Of a stretch of 64,000 nt of DNA, positions 15,132 through 25,100 are shown piece after piece. The stretch covers positions 1 through 64,000 of the IMG/VR virus record IMGVR_UViG_3300036045_000316; one strand, given 5' to 3'. The translations under genes and the position numbers were made by a program. The DNA comes from a virus. A model generated the notes under the pieces. It had not been told where the DNA came from. It did no database searches and saw only the letters and a program-made list of their open reading frames with translations. The stretch's first letter is position 1; each line of letters starts with the position of its first letter.

Positions 15132-16590
15132 ATTGAGCGTTGACACCCTCGCCGAGGAACTGGCGCAAGAACTTGGCATCGAGGTGCCAGTTGCGCCGCC
15201 GATTTGGACGCCACAACCCGGACCGCAAACGCTGGCGAATAACTCACGCGCCGATGAAGTTGGTTTCGGAGGTCAAGCTGGGGGCGGCAAGACTGATCTT
15301 GCCATTGGCTTATCGCTCACTCAATTTACGCGCAGCATCATCTTTCGCCGCATCAGTAAGAACCTGCGGGCGATCATTGACCGCACCATCAACATCGTTG
15401 GCAGCAGCGAAGGACTGAATCAGTCAACGAATGTGTGGCGACTGCCGAGTGGTCGCCAGCTTGAATTCGGCTATATGCAGCACGAAAACAGCAAGTTTGA
15501 TTGGCGCGGCAACCCTCACGAATTATATGTCTTCGACGAAGGCTCGGAATTCAACGAGAGTCAGATCGATTTCGTCACAGCATGGAAACGCACGACTATC
15601 CCCGGTCAGCGCACACAGACGTTGATCACCTTCAACCCGCCGACGGACGCACAGGGCGAGTGGCTGATTGAGCGCTTCGGTCCTTGGATCAATCCGCAGC
15701 ACCCCAACCCCGCAGCACCGGGTGAACTGCGCTGGTATGCGATGGTGGATGGCAAACGTATCGAAGTGCAGAGCGGCACTTCTTTTATGCACAATGGCGA
15801 ACTGATCGAGCCAACCTCGCGCACCTTCATTCCAGCCCGCCTTGAGGACAATATTTACCTCACCAACACTGAGTATCGGGCGCAGCTGCAAAGCCTCCCC
15901 GAACCGTTACGAAGCCAACTGCTGTATGGACGCTTCGATCTGATCCTTGAAGATGATCCTTGGCAGGTGATTCCTACCAAGTGGGTGCAAGCAGCGCAGC
16001 GCCGCTGGCTGGAGACCGAAAAACCTGACCTGCAAGCACGATCAGTTGGTGCGGACGTAGCACGGGGAGGCATCGATAAGTCATCAGTCGCCCGATTATT
16101 CGGCAACTGGTTTGATTTGCATTCACGTCCGGGCGCGGAAACGCCTGACGGACCGACGGCTGCTGAGTGGATCGGCGGCTTGGCGGGTGGTGCACCGATC
16201 TCGTTAGATGTCATCGGCATTGGCAGCAGCGTCTACGACTCTCATGTGACGCGCGGCGACAATGTGGCTGGCGTCAACTTCGGTGCATCAACCAAAGCAA
16301 CTGATCAGACGGGCAAGTTCGGTTTCCTCAACATTCGCGCCGAAGCCTACTGGCGACTGCGTGAAGCCCTTGACCCCGCCAGCGGTGAAAACTTGTGTTT
16401 ACCGCAAGATCGGGCATTGCTTGCTGATTTGTGTGCGCCCCGCTTCAAAGTAGTCAGCGGCAAGATTCAAATCGAGGACAAGGAATCTATCAAGAGCCGG
16501 ATCAATCGTTCACCCGATGACGGCGATGCAGTAACGCTGTGCTGGTATGGCGCAAGTCGTGAATTCAAGATCATTGAGGTGGATACGTGA
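15124..16590 (+). CDS. terL: Phage terminase large subunit
   Basis: 488 aa ATPase-nuclease that pumps DNA into the prohead. Walker A is GGQAGGGKT (residues 49-57). Walker B is LYVFDEGSEF (about 134-143) with adjacent D and E. The C-terminal RNase H-like nuclease begins with SVGADVARGGIDKSSVA (about 309). The segment NIYLTNTEYRAQLQSLPE, then LLYGRFDL, is typical between the two domains. It overlaps the portal gene by 4 bases. Confidence 0.93.
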   Translation: MLELSVDTLAEELAQELGIEVPVAPPIWTPQPGPQTLANNSRADEVGFGGQAGGGKTDLAIGLSLTQFTRSIIFRRISKNLRAIIDRTINIVGSSEGLNQSTNVWRLPSGRQLEFGYMQHENSKFDWRGNPHELYVFDEGSEFNESQIDFVTAWKRTTIPGQRTQTLITFNPPTDAQGEWLIERFGPWINPQHPNPAAPGELRWYAMVDGKRIEVQSGTSFMHNGELIEPTSRTFIPARLEDNIYLTNTEYRAQLQSLPEPLRSQLLYGRFDLILEDDPWQVIPTKWVQAAQRRWLETEKPDLQARSVGADVARGGIDKSSVARLFGNWFDLHSRPGAETPDGPTAAEWIGGLAGGAPISLDVIGIGSSVYDSHVTRGDNVAGVNFGASTKATDQTGKFGFLNIRAEAYWRLREALDPASGENLCLPQDRALLADLCAPRFKVVSGKIQIEDKESIKSRINRSPDDGDAVTLCWYGASREFKIIEVDT

Positions 16591-18434
16591 ACGCACTGAT
16601 GCTGCGCGGCAATGGGCGTATCGAGACATTGAAAGCCATCAAGAGTGCCGATGGCATCGGCGAAGGCGGCACATCCGTACTTAGCGAGTATACCGCTGCC
16701 ATGCGCGACTTGACGACGGACGATAACAGTCTCGCCACCGCATACACAGCGTCGGTATGGGCGTTTCGCTGCACCAACGTTCGCGCCAGTAAGGTCGCCA
16801 GCATTCCCCACCGGGTGATCAGCAAGAAGACCCAAGAGCCGATTCCTGATCATCCCCTGATTACCGCCATCCAAGCAGCGTATTGGTATTCGCACCGTTC
16901 GCTCTTGTTCGACTTCGAGATGTCGATTTGCCTCTACGGGGAAGTGTTCATTGAACTCATCCGCAATCTTGTGGGCATGGCAGACGGGTTGAAATGGCTG
17001 AATCCGCTGGGTGTTGAGCCGTTCATCTATGGGTCGCACATCCTCCACTACGATGTTTACGAGCAGAACGGAGGCGCTTACAAACACCTCAATCCCGAAC
17101 ACATGATCTACTACCACACGGCGAACCCGCGTGACGACCTGCGCGGCTTGGCAGTGATGACTACCGCGCTTGACTCCGTCAATGTGGATCGGGCGATCCA
17201 GAAAAGCACCAAAGCGTGGTTCCTGAATGACGCTCGACCTGACGGCATCATCTCGCCGCCGGAAGGGGCAACCTTCCCCGATCCCATGCTGGCACGTCTG
17301 CAACAGTGGTGGCAGAACCGCCTCAAGGGACCGCGCAATCGCGGCAAAACGGCGATCCTTCCTACCGCTGTGCGCTGGCAGCAGGTGCAGCGAGAGCCGA
17401 TTCCAGAGCAGCCAGAACTGAAAATGGATGTGCGACGCGAAACCTGTGCAGCGTTTGGCGTGCCCGTCTCCATTGCGGGCGGGTGGGATGATGCCAGCTA
17501 CCAGAGCGCCCCTGAGCAACGCAAGTCGCTGTATGAAGAGACGATTTTCCCCGAATGCAACCTGATCGCCGAATTCATCACCGAAGTAGTGCTGCCGGAA
17601 TTTGATAGAAGTGGTGGTAGCAAATTCGAGTTCGATAAAAGCGCGGTGCAGGCGACGCTCGAGGATCAGGAAAAGAAATCGCGCATCGCTAAGGATAAGT
17701 GGCTCGGCGGATTGATGACCATGAATGAGGCGCGGCTTGCTGGCGGCGACAAATCAATGGGCGCGGCAGGAGAGATTTTACTTATCCCCAGTGGTTACAC
17801 CGTCATCCCCATCAACCAGCTTGCCGACGCCCCGCAGTTGGTGGCGCAGGCTTCCGTGCCATTCGCGTTGCCCGCGCCTTCTCTCTCTCTAGCCGATCCC
17901 AACGCCGAACAGAACAATTCGCCGCGATTGCCGTTGGCGTCCAGTGCCGTCACCGATCAGGAGGTCGCACATGGTTCGACCTCTCTCGCTCCGGACCGCA
18001 CAGCAGATCGAGAACTCAGCAAGTGGGAGAAGGCGGCGCTGCAATCGGGCAAGAGCAAGGCGTTGCGCTTCCAGTGTTACGCCGTGCCTGCGTATATTGC
18101 CGCCTACGTCCGCAAGTCGCTGGAACTGACCGACTTCGACAACCGGGCAATGGTGCGGAGCGTGTTCACCAAAGCAGCGCGATTGTACGCCGCGACGGAG
18201 GCGATCAGGGCGGGGGATGTAGATGTCAATGCTGAAGTGGGCATGGACGACAGTGGCGCGGTGTTGACTGTGGATTCCGAGATCGATAGCGACACTGACA
18301 CCGTGCCTCAGGTGAGCGATGCCGAGATCGAGGCGGCGCGACTGGCGCTCAAGTTGGCTGGTGTTGAGTTCGGGGTGGAGGCGGAAGTGAATGCTGATGC
18401 TGGCGATACCGATAGAGAGAAGGAAAGTGCGTGA
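16587..18434 (+). CDS. HK97-type portal protein
   Basis: 615 aa, longer than the usual 400-500. Forms the dodecameric vertex through which DNA enters. Residues about 60-400 match phage portals (AYTASVWAFRCTNVRASKVASIPHRV start; FDFEMSICLYGEVFIELIRN; ETCAAFGVPVSIAGGWDDASY; RKSLYEETIFPECNLI). The 200-residue C-terminal extension is S/A-rich and then acidic (GMDDSGAVLTVDSEID...). Extra mass of this kind often faces the capsid interior, but its role here is unknown. It is followed by two paralogous small genes. Confidence 0.9.
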   Translation: MNALMLRGNGRIETLKAIKSADGIGEGGTSVLSEYTAAMRDLTTDDNSLATAYTASVWAFRCTNVRASKVASIPHRVISKKTQEPIPDHPLITAIQAAYWYSHRSLLFDFEMSICLYGEVFIELIRNLVGMADGLKWLNPLGVEPFIYGSHILHYDVYEQNGGAYKHLNPEHMIYYHTANPRDDLRGLAVMTTALDSVNVDRAIQKSTKAWFLNDARPDGIISPPEGATFPDPMLARLQQWWQNRLKGPRNRGKTAILPTAVRWQQVQREPIPEQPELKMDVRRETCAAFGVPVSIAGGWDDASYQSAPEQRKSLYEETIFPECNLIAEFITEVVLPEFDRSGGSKFEFDKSAVQATLEDQEKKSRIAKDKWLGGLMTMNEARLAGGDKSMGAAGEILLIPSGYTVIPINQLADAPQLVAQASVPFALPAPSLSLADPNAEQNNSPRLPLASSAVTDQEVAHGSTSLAPDRTADRELSKWEKAALQSGKSKALRFQCYAVPAYIAAYVRKSLELTDFDNRAMVRSVFTKAARLYAATEAIRAGDVDVNAEVGMDDSGAVLTVDSEIDSDTDTVPQVSDAEIEAARLALKLAGVEFGVEAEVNADAGDTDREKESA

Positions 18435-18787
18435 TGAAAAGTGATTTCGACTTAGAACTAGAGCGGATTGGTGCTGAGATCGAGGAAAAGGCGATCAAGA
18501 CTGCCGAAAACACGATCAAGCAACAATTGCGGGCAATCGGCGAATTGCAAGATGTCAAAGCTGTGATCCAGTCCTGGCTCTCAGAGGTTGGCTTGTGGCT
18601 GATGGCATCACCCTCAGGCAGTCATTACTGGGATGTGTTCGAACCAGCGGCAAAAGATGATCCACTAGGTTTGTATCCTACCTACGAGATCGCGCTGCAT
18701 GAGGCGCTCAAGCTGGTGGCGCAGCGAATCGCCGCGAAAGCGTCTGCGCCTACCGTCGTTGCCGATGAAGTGGGGAAAGGTGAATGA
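18434..18787 (+). CDS. Small helical protein, paralogue of the next gene
   Basis: 117 aa from ATG 18434, which overlaps the portal stop. It shares a layout with the next gene: a helix, a WL..(V/A)G segment, a variable strand region, then ALHEALKLVAQRIAAKA versus ALREAVAIASKRIAEKA. Probably a tandem duplication. Function unknown. Confidence 0.65.
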   Translation: MKSDFDLELERIGAEIEEKAIKTAENTIKQQLRAIGELQDVKAVIQSWLSEVGLWLMASPSGSHYWDVFEPAAKDDPLGLYPTYEIALHEALKLVAQRIAAKASAPTVVADEVGKGE

Positions 18788-19152
18788 TGCCTCCAATTTC
18801 GGCTAAGTCCATTCTAGGGAGCGTTTCTCAGTCCAATGACCGTGTTGAGCAAGTCAAAGCCAGTCCAACATACAAGGCACGTCTTGCGAAATACTTCAGC
18901 CGCGTCAACAAAGCATATGATGCGGAGAATGTCCTGCAAGAGTGGTTGCTTGACGCTGGCATTATAGTTGCGGAGTTATCGGCGGGCTGCGTCGTTATCG
19001 ACATCAATACTAAGAAGTCGCTTGTTGAGACAATTGACGGCAATGCACCAACTTATTTACATGCCCTGCGCGAAGCAGTAGCCATCGCCAGCAAGCGGAT
19101 CGCGGAAAAAGCGCAGACGGAGCTATCGTCAGTGGACCAGCCAAGTGACTGA
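18784..19152 (+). CDS. Small helical protein, paralogue of the previous gene
   Basis: 122 aa starting at ATGA overlap 18784. It aligns by eye with the upstream gene in its last 75 residues (VLQEWLLDAGI; ALREAVAIASKRIAEKAQ). Its N-terminal 45 residues are unrelated. No function known. Confidence 0.65.
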   Translation: MMPPISAKSILGSVSQSNDRVEQVKASPTYKARLAKYFSRVNKAYDAENVLQEWLLDAGIIVAELSAGCVVIDINTKKSLVETIDGNAPTYLHALREAVAIASKRIAEKAQTELSSVDQPSD

Positions 19153-19624
19153 GCCAGAGATTTACTACTTCGAGTGGCGCTGGGCGGATGACGAGGTGAT
19201 CCAGTGGCAGCGCGATGGTGACTGTAACGGCTGCGGCGCGTGCTGCAAGACGCTCATTCAGTTCACCATGAGTCGCGCTTACCTGCCGCCCGTAAACGAC
19301 TTCAGCGATTGGCTTCCCAACAACGGCGGCGTCATCTCTGCCCGCGTTGGCATCGGGGTACAGGTGATGATCAACGGCAAGTCGCGCTACTTCGATAACA
19401 TTCAGATCATCCCCAACGATCCTAACCATAAACCGTGCGGGTATCTCACTGCCGACAACCGCTGCCGCGTACACGCGGGCAAGAACCGTCTGTGTGCGAT
19501 GTGGCCCATGACGCCGACACATGCCGCTGCATTCGAGGAGTGCAGCTACACCTTCACCGAAATTGGACGCTGGAAGATCAGCGAGTTAGAGGCGCAAGAT
19601 GCAACCGAACCACAGTCGGTCTGA
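19145..19624 (+). CDS. YkgJ-like zinc/iron-chelating cysteine protein
   Basis: 159 aa from GTG 19145. Cysteines are arranged as in the YkgJ (UPF0153) family: CNGCGACCK at residues 28-36, then PCGYLTADNRCRVH and LCAMWP. These ligands are proposed to bind a metal or Fe-S cluster. Such genes are uncommon inside a head module; it lies between the portal and MuF-like genes and shares the operon, so a virion or modification role is possible but not shown. Confidence 0.75.
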   Translation: MTEPEIYYFEWRWADDEVIQWQRDGDCNGCGACCKTLIQFTMSRAYLPPVNDFSDWLPNNGGVISARVGIGVQVMINGKSRYFDNIQIIPNDPNHKPCGYLTADNRCRVHAGKNRLCAMWPMTPTHAAAFEECSYTFTEIGRWKISELEAQDATEPQSV

Positions 19625-19997
19625 TCGCTCCCCGCAAGGCTCGCTCAGAGCAGCAAAGTCCCGCCTCATGCGCTGGCTGCGTTCATGGTGGTGGGGCGAG
19701 ATCAAGGCGCACAAGAAAATTGTCACTCCTTTCAAAGACGCCCCATTTGAGATCAACGGCATCCCGCAAACCGTTGAAGCTGTCACCTTCCACTGGAAGG
19801 GCGGACGACGTGTGCTAATCGGCGGCAGTTTTGTCCGCGAAGCCGGACCCACCTACTTCGAATGGCTACTGAACGGGCGTGCCCGCTTCTGCTGCTACGA
19901 CGTGGAAGTGCTGTGCTACGACGCGAGGCGGGATGTTTACATCGCCCGACGGACTAGTTGGTCGTGGAGGGAGGCGTTCAATGCAGTCACTGCTTAA
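19599..19997 (+). CDS. Unknown basic protein
   Basis: 132 aa, starting inside the preceding gene. A W/R-rich segment (LMRWLRSWWWGEIKAHKK) precedes a beta-rich domain. No family recognised; shares the head operon. Confidence 0.55.
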   Translation: MQPNHSRSDRSPQGSLRAAKSRLMRWLRSWWWGEIKAHKKIVTPFKDAPFEINGIPQTVEAVTFHWKGGRRVLIGGSFVREAGPTYFEWLLNGRARFCCYDVEVLCYDARRDVYIARRTSWSWREAFNAVTA

Positions 19998-20445
19998 GGT
20001 TAATGGGGAGATCGTGGTCGGCATCAAGCGCGACACTGTTTCCGCTTATAGCATGAATGGGAAGCATCTCACCAAAACGTATGAATGGCGCGGCGGGGAC
20101 ATTGCCTATGTTGATGCACGGGATGAATCGCTGCAAGCGTTGATGATCAAGCCCGGAGGGAAAAGTATTGGTCAACACATCAGCATTGGGCATTACCGCG
20201 CCATCATTGCCGATTGGGACCCCTCGTGCAACTGGTACATCATCATCCGCGTCGGCAGATTTAGCTGGCTGCGCTTCTTGCTCTTCCGCCTGCGCGATGT
20301 CGCCCTCTCACTCAATTGGCGGGTGCTGTGGACGCTACACATCTGGGGCTTAGTCGCTCGCCCCGATTATGGTGAACGCATCGCGTGGCGGAGGGTACGT
20401 CCCCTGCGTTGGCTGCTCGCCAGATTTCAGGCGAAAGGGAAGTAG
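19981..20445 (+). CDS. Unknown protein with aromatic C-terminal half
   Basis: 154 aa from ATG 19981. The N-terminal half is beta-like (LLKVNGEIVVGIKRDTVSAY). The C-terminal half is W/R/L-rich (RFSWLRFLLFRLRDVALSL) and could associate with membrane. It overlaps the previous gene by 17 bases. Confidence 0.55.
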   Translation: MQSLLKVNGEIVVGIKRDTVSAYSMNGKHLTKTYEWRGGDIAYVDARDESLQALMIKPGGKSIGQHISIGHYRAIIADWDPSCNWYIIIRVGRFSWLRFLLFRLRDVALSLNWRVLWTLHIWGLVARPDYGERIAWRRVRPLRWLLARFQAKGK

Positions 20446-20450
20446 CAGTC

Positions 20451-21167
20451 ATGCCGACCCTCGCCAACCTCGCCGTTTTCGAGGCAAGCGCCCTCCCCCG
20501 CCTTCAGCAGCCGATCCAAGTCTACTACCGGACGCTGGATCAGGTGGGCAAACCGTCGCTGGAAGCACGGGTAGCGCAATCGCTTGCCCGCGTCGAGATG
20601 GAGCGTCTTCTCAGGCAACTGCACACGGAGGCGGCGCTCATCGGTGCAAACGGAACACTTGATCCCGATCAGCGCGGCATCCTACGCGACATCATCTCAA
20701 ACGATCTGCGCTACCTGAATCGTTTCATGGATGCCCTACCGACGCTCACCCGCGCTCAAGCATTGGCACGTTGCCAAGCGTACCTGACCACGCTCCGGCA
20801 CACGGCGAACGAGATGGCGGCGCTCAAGCTGCCTTGGTTGCCTGTGTACCCGGGAGATCGCCACAACCTGATCTGCAAGTGGCACTGCAAATGTGCGCTC
20901 GACATCAAAAAAGTGAACGGCGTGGGCAATTGGGATGTTTACTGGCAGCGCAGCGCCCGCGAGAGTTGCTCGACCTGCCGCGCCCTCGAAGCGGCATGGC
21001 GACCACTGCGAATCAGGGGGGGCAAGATCGTCGAGGGGCAGTCGCTATCGAAGGCAAGCGAGATTAGGGCGATTAAGGCGGTGTTGGGATTGCTTGACAA
21101 GCAACCGACACCGACGCCAGATCACGTGATCACTCCGGCAGCAGACCTGCGGCACACCGCCGCGTGA
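20451..21167 (+). CDS. MuF-like phage head morphogenesis protein
   Basis: 238 aa from ATG 20451. After a helical N-terminal part it shows a C-terminal pattern typical of SPP1 gp7/Mu F-type minor head proteins: a cysteine/histidine cluster KWHCKCALDIK, then WDVYWQRSARESCSTCRAL and GGKIVEGQ. Such proteins sit on or near the portal and aid head assembly or DNA ejection. Its position between portal and capsid genes fits. Assignment is by motif and position. Confidence 0.6.
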   Translation: MPTLANLAVFEASALPRLQQPIQVYYRTLDQVGKPSLEARVAQSLARVEMERLLRQLHTEAALIGANGTLDPDQRGILRDIISNDLRYLNRFMDALPTLTRAQALARCQAYLTTLRHTANEMAALKLPWLPVYPGDRHNLICKWHCKCALDIKKVNGVGNWDVYWQRSARESCSTCRALEAAWRPLRIRGGKIVEGQSLSKASEIRAIKAVLGLLDKQPTPTPDHVITPAADLRHTAA

Positions 21168-21211
21168 GCGCGACATAGATAGTAGAGAACAGAACAGAGA
21201 GGAGCATAGCA

Positions 21212-21556
21212 ATGACCGGCGTAGTAGGCGGACCACCCGTCACCAAAGAACTTTTGGAAGTGAGCAATACTTTCAGCACCAGCGGCGACCAAACCCTGAT
21301 CGCCGCACCAACGACGCAAAGCCGCATCGTCATCACCCACATCGTCATCCAGAACACGACGACGACCTCGGCAACGTTTCTGCTCAAGCGCGGCTCGACG
21401 CAGTTCTTTGCCATGTTGTGTGAAGTGCAGGGCAAAGGGATCGCGTGGCGACTGGACGCGGGGCGCGAGTACCGTCTGCCGCCCAAAACGGCACTCGTGT
21501 TGAATCTAAGTGCCGCCGTCGCCTTCAATGTGACCATCTGGTACTTCTTGGAGTAA
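21212..21556 (+). CDS. Probable small capsid-associated protein
   Basis: 114 aa, almost entirely beta strand (RIVITHIVIQNTTTTSATFLLK; ALVLNLSAAVAFNVTIWYFLE). It resembles small head-decoration or fibre-tip jelly-rolls, and a protein of similar character (25295) follows the capsid gene. Role inferred from composition and location. Confidence 0.5.
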   Translation: MTGVVGGPPVTKELLEVSNTFSTSGDQTLIAAPTTQSRIVITHIVIQNTTTTSATFLLKRGSTQFFAMLCEVQGKGIAWRLDAGREYRLPPKTALVLNLSAAVAFNVTIWYFLE

Positions 21557-21566
21557 CTGCTCCCCT

Positions 21567-22082
21567 ATGCTGCGCCCCATCCCTACACCCGAACACGCCG
21601 CCACTTTGCACGCGCTGCGCGGTATCTGCCACGACAGCGGACGCCCTGTGCGTACCGTATGTGTGGCAGAAATGGTCGCTTGTCCCGTCCGCACTACGCG
21701 GGATCGGATCGCACGGCTAGAGGACATTGGCTTGGTACGTCGGGTGGGAACGCGGGGCGGTTGGCTGCCTGCCATGCCGTTCGAGCAAGAGGACTTGATC
21801 CTCACCGCGCTGCGCGGCATCTGCCGCGACACCGGACGCCCTGCCCGCTGCGTGGCGGTGGCGGCGCGCTGCGCTGCATCGGATCGGGAAGCCCTGCGCT
21901 GGATGCAGTATCTAGAGCGACTCGGCGTGGTGGAGCGCGTAGGCGTTCGGCGTGGTTGGTGTCCCGCCCCCTTCGCCCCCATGACCATGACCACCGTAGA
22001 ACACGATCCCACCGTCTCTCGTCCACCGCCAGCGATGCCGATGACTCTCCCCTTGAATGAGGCTTTGCCGATAGCGGTCTAA
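21567..22082 (+). CDS. Tandem winged-helix DNA-binding protein inside the head module
   Basis: 171 aa made of two copies of a 60-residue winged-helix unit. Copy 1 runs LHALRGICHDSGRPVRTVCV to IGLVRRVGTRGGW (about 14-66). Copy 2 runs LTALRGICRDTGRPARCVAV to LGVVERVGVRRGW (about 80-132). Each unit has the trihelix-wing pattern of MarR-like or phage HTH domains. The P/T-rich tail is unstructured. It lies directly upstream of the capsid fusion gene, an odd place for a regulator; it could tune capsid expression or bind packaged DNA. Confidence 0.7.
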   Translation: MLRPIPTPEHAATLHALRGICHDSGRPVRTVCVAEMVACPVRTTRDRIARLEDIGLVRRVGTRGGWLPAMPFEQEDLILTALRGICRDTGRPARCVAVAARCAASDREALRWMQYLERLGVVERVGVRRGWCPAPFAPMTMTTVEHDPTVSRPPPAMPMTLPLNEALPIAV

Positions 22083-22137
22083 AAATCGTCGTATCTTGCG
22101 CGTACCTCTCTCTAGTATGGAAGATGAGGTATTCCGC

Positions 22138-25100
22138 ATGACGGCAGTTGCCAACAATTCTTACAAGTGGGACATTCCGCCGCATTGGAACGGCGCATTG
22201 ATCACTGGCGCGACGAACACTAGTGTGAAGATGTCGCCGCATCCCGGCGCAATGATTGCCCTGTACCCCTCGCCAGAAGTGGCGCTGCGGGTGAATGAGT
22301 TTGCCACCGCGATGACGGCGATTGAACCCACATTCACGCCCGCCCACGCCGCCGATCTGCACGTCACGCTCGTCTATCTCGCCGAAGATGCAAGCGCCAT
22401 TGAGCGCGAGAAATACGAGGCGCTGTGGGAAACATTAAGCGCCGCCGTATTCTCTCCCCTCGTTGGTGCGCTGAACGGCATCGGACGCTTCACCGATCCT
22501 GACTCTGGCGCGATTTACCTCAATGTGGATAGTCCCGCGCTGCCAGAGTTCCGCCAAAAGCTGATCGATCTCGTGAAGAGCGTGGGTATCACGCCAGTCG
22601 AGAATCACGGCTTCACTCCGCATTTAACCATTGGCTACGCGCCCGTCGATAACACCCAGATGGTACTGCCGACGGTGGAGGTGATCCCCGTTGATTTCCA
22701 GCGCCTTGTGTTGGTATGGAATGGGGAGCGCACACAGTTCGAGGCGGCACGTCTTGATCCTGCTGCCGCAGAAGCCGCCCGCGCCGTCGTGGAGGCACAG
22801 ACGGTGGAACAGATCGCTGATGAAGAAGCGATGGTCACACTCGTTGATGGCGAGGGCAAGACCATCAAGGCGCTGACGAGCGAGTTGCTCGTCTCCTACG
22901 GCGGCGCGATCAAAGCGATAGCCAGCACCGCCGTGTCGCCTGATGGCAATCCTATTATGCGCGTCGGTGGCTATGTTGTGCATTGGGGTTCAGAAGACGA
23001 CAAAGACCTCGACGATCAGTATTTTGCGCCGGATACCGATTACTACCTTGGTTATTTCAGCACACGACCCGCCCTCTACCATCATGGCATCGACCTCAAG
23101 GTGAAGGGGATGAAGGTCGGCACGATTGACCACATCCATGCAGACGATGTTGGTTTATGGGCAGAAGCGCAGATCGAACTCTACAACGACTATGTTCGCG
23201 CTATTCACCAGATGGTCAAGCGCGGATTACTGAAATGGTCGTCTGGCGCACTGCCGCAACTCGTCACTGCCGCCAAAAACGGCAAAATCCTGACGTGGCC
23301 CATTGTCGAAGGGTCGCTCACACCTACTCCTGCCAAACCATTCGGGACGCTTATCGTCCCGGTTAAGGCGCTGAAAGCGCTGCCGCTGCCTGATCTGACT
23401 AAAGAGCTTATCGCTGAAGAGTCATCGGACGTGGAAGCTGCCCCTCAGCTAATGCCAGAACGGGAAACTTCGCCACAACATGAGCTTGAGCCTGAACACT
23501 CAATCATTTCGGCGAGGTTCCCTTCAAGTTCTAGTTCTAGCTCCACATCACTCGAAACGGCAGTGAACACGTCGTTAGTGACGGACGCTGCCCCCAGCAC
23601 CATAAACGAAGGTGAACCAATGACTCCTGAATCCTTACTCGTCATCCTCAAGGCGATGGCGGAAAAGTTAGGCATCCAGTTGGATGAACAGCAGCAGCAA
23701 GCTGCACTTGAGGCGGCGCTGTCCGCGTATGGTCAGTTGGCAGAAACCGTCGCGCCCGTGAGCGCCGAAGAAGCCGCCAAGATGACCGAAGAAGAGATCG
23801 CCAAGCAAGAAGAAGAAGCGGCGATGAAGGCGGTCCGCAACCCCGCGTTCTTGCAGCAGATCGCGCAGATCGTGCGCCAGTCCGTGCCCGTGCGCGAACC
23901 CGCGTTCGCGCCGACGCTCAAGACCGCCGTTGGTGCAGCCGTCGCTGCCCTGCCACCCGGTCAGTCGCAGACAGGCGCATTTCGCGGTAACGGTAACGGG
24001 AATGGCAATGGTCGCCAGCCGCATATTGAAGTGAGCAGCAAGTATGCTCGCTTGAGCGCCGAGGATATGAGCTTTGTCGCCCGCTTCATGAAGGCGATCA
24101 AGGCGCGGGATCAACAGGCATGGACGCCCGCCCCTGAATTCATGCGCGAACTTGTCGATAAGGCGGATCGCGCCATCAAGACTGGTGCTACTTACGAGAA
24201 AGAAACGCTGCGCGGCGTCAAGGCGTGGAAGGCGAACGAACTCAACTACAGCACGCTGGCGGCTGGCGGCGATGAGTGGGTGCCAACGATGTGGCTAGAC
24301 CGCATCTGGGAACTGACGCGCATCGAGAATGTGGTCGCGCCGCAGTTCATGGAAGTGGACATGCCCTCGAACCCCTATGAGTTGCCTATCGAAAGCACCG
24401 ACCCGACGGTTTCCCGCGTGGCGGAAACCAAGGACGAGACGCAGATGACGCTGGCAGCCAGCGGCAGCCCCATCCCCGACAGCAAAGTGACGACGGGCAA
24501 AGTCACACTTAACGCCGACAAACTGGCGTTGCGGGTGATGTTCAGTGAAGAAGTGGACGAAGATTCGATCATCCCCTTCGCGGGTCAACTGCGTAATCAA
24601 GCGCAGCGTGCCATCTTGGACGCCATTGACTTCGTTGATCTGAACGCCGACGACACCGCTTCAGGCAACATCAACCTCGACGGCGGTACACCCGCTGCGA
24701 CAGACAAGTACAACGTCGTCTTCAAGGGCATCATTTACACCGGACTCGTCGCCAACTCCGGCAACAACAAGGTGGATATGGGCGGCGTCGCGCCGACGCT
24801 CCAGTACATCCGCGCTGCGCGTTGGAAACTGGCATCGCGCTACGCTTCACGCCCGCAAGACCTCGTCATCTTCTGCGACGCGGCGACCTACGCCAAACTG
24901 CTCAATCTGCCCGAATTCCTGACGATGGACAAGATCGGCGCCCAAGCGACCATCGTGACGGGCATGGTCGGGCAGATCGACGGTATTCCGGTGCTGCTGA
25001 CGAACGAAATGGCGCTCGCCGCCGCTAACGGCAAGGTCAGTTCAACGGGCACGAACAACACCTTCGGGCGCTTGGTATACGCGCACAAGCCCAGCTTCTA

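Noticed and set aside
16467-17519. 350-codon minus-strand reading frame
   Set aside because: Antisense to the portal gene; no recognisable motifs and the plus-strand gene is clearly real.
20369-20662. Plus-strand frame overlapping the MuF-like gene
   Set aside because: Proline/arginine/glycine-rich shadow of the MuF-like coding sequence in another phase.
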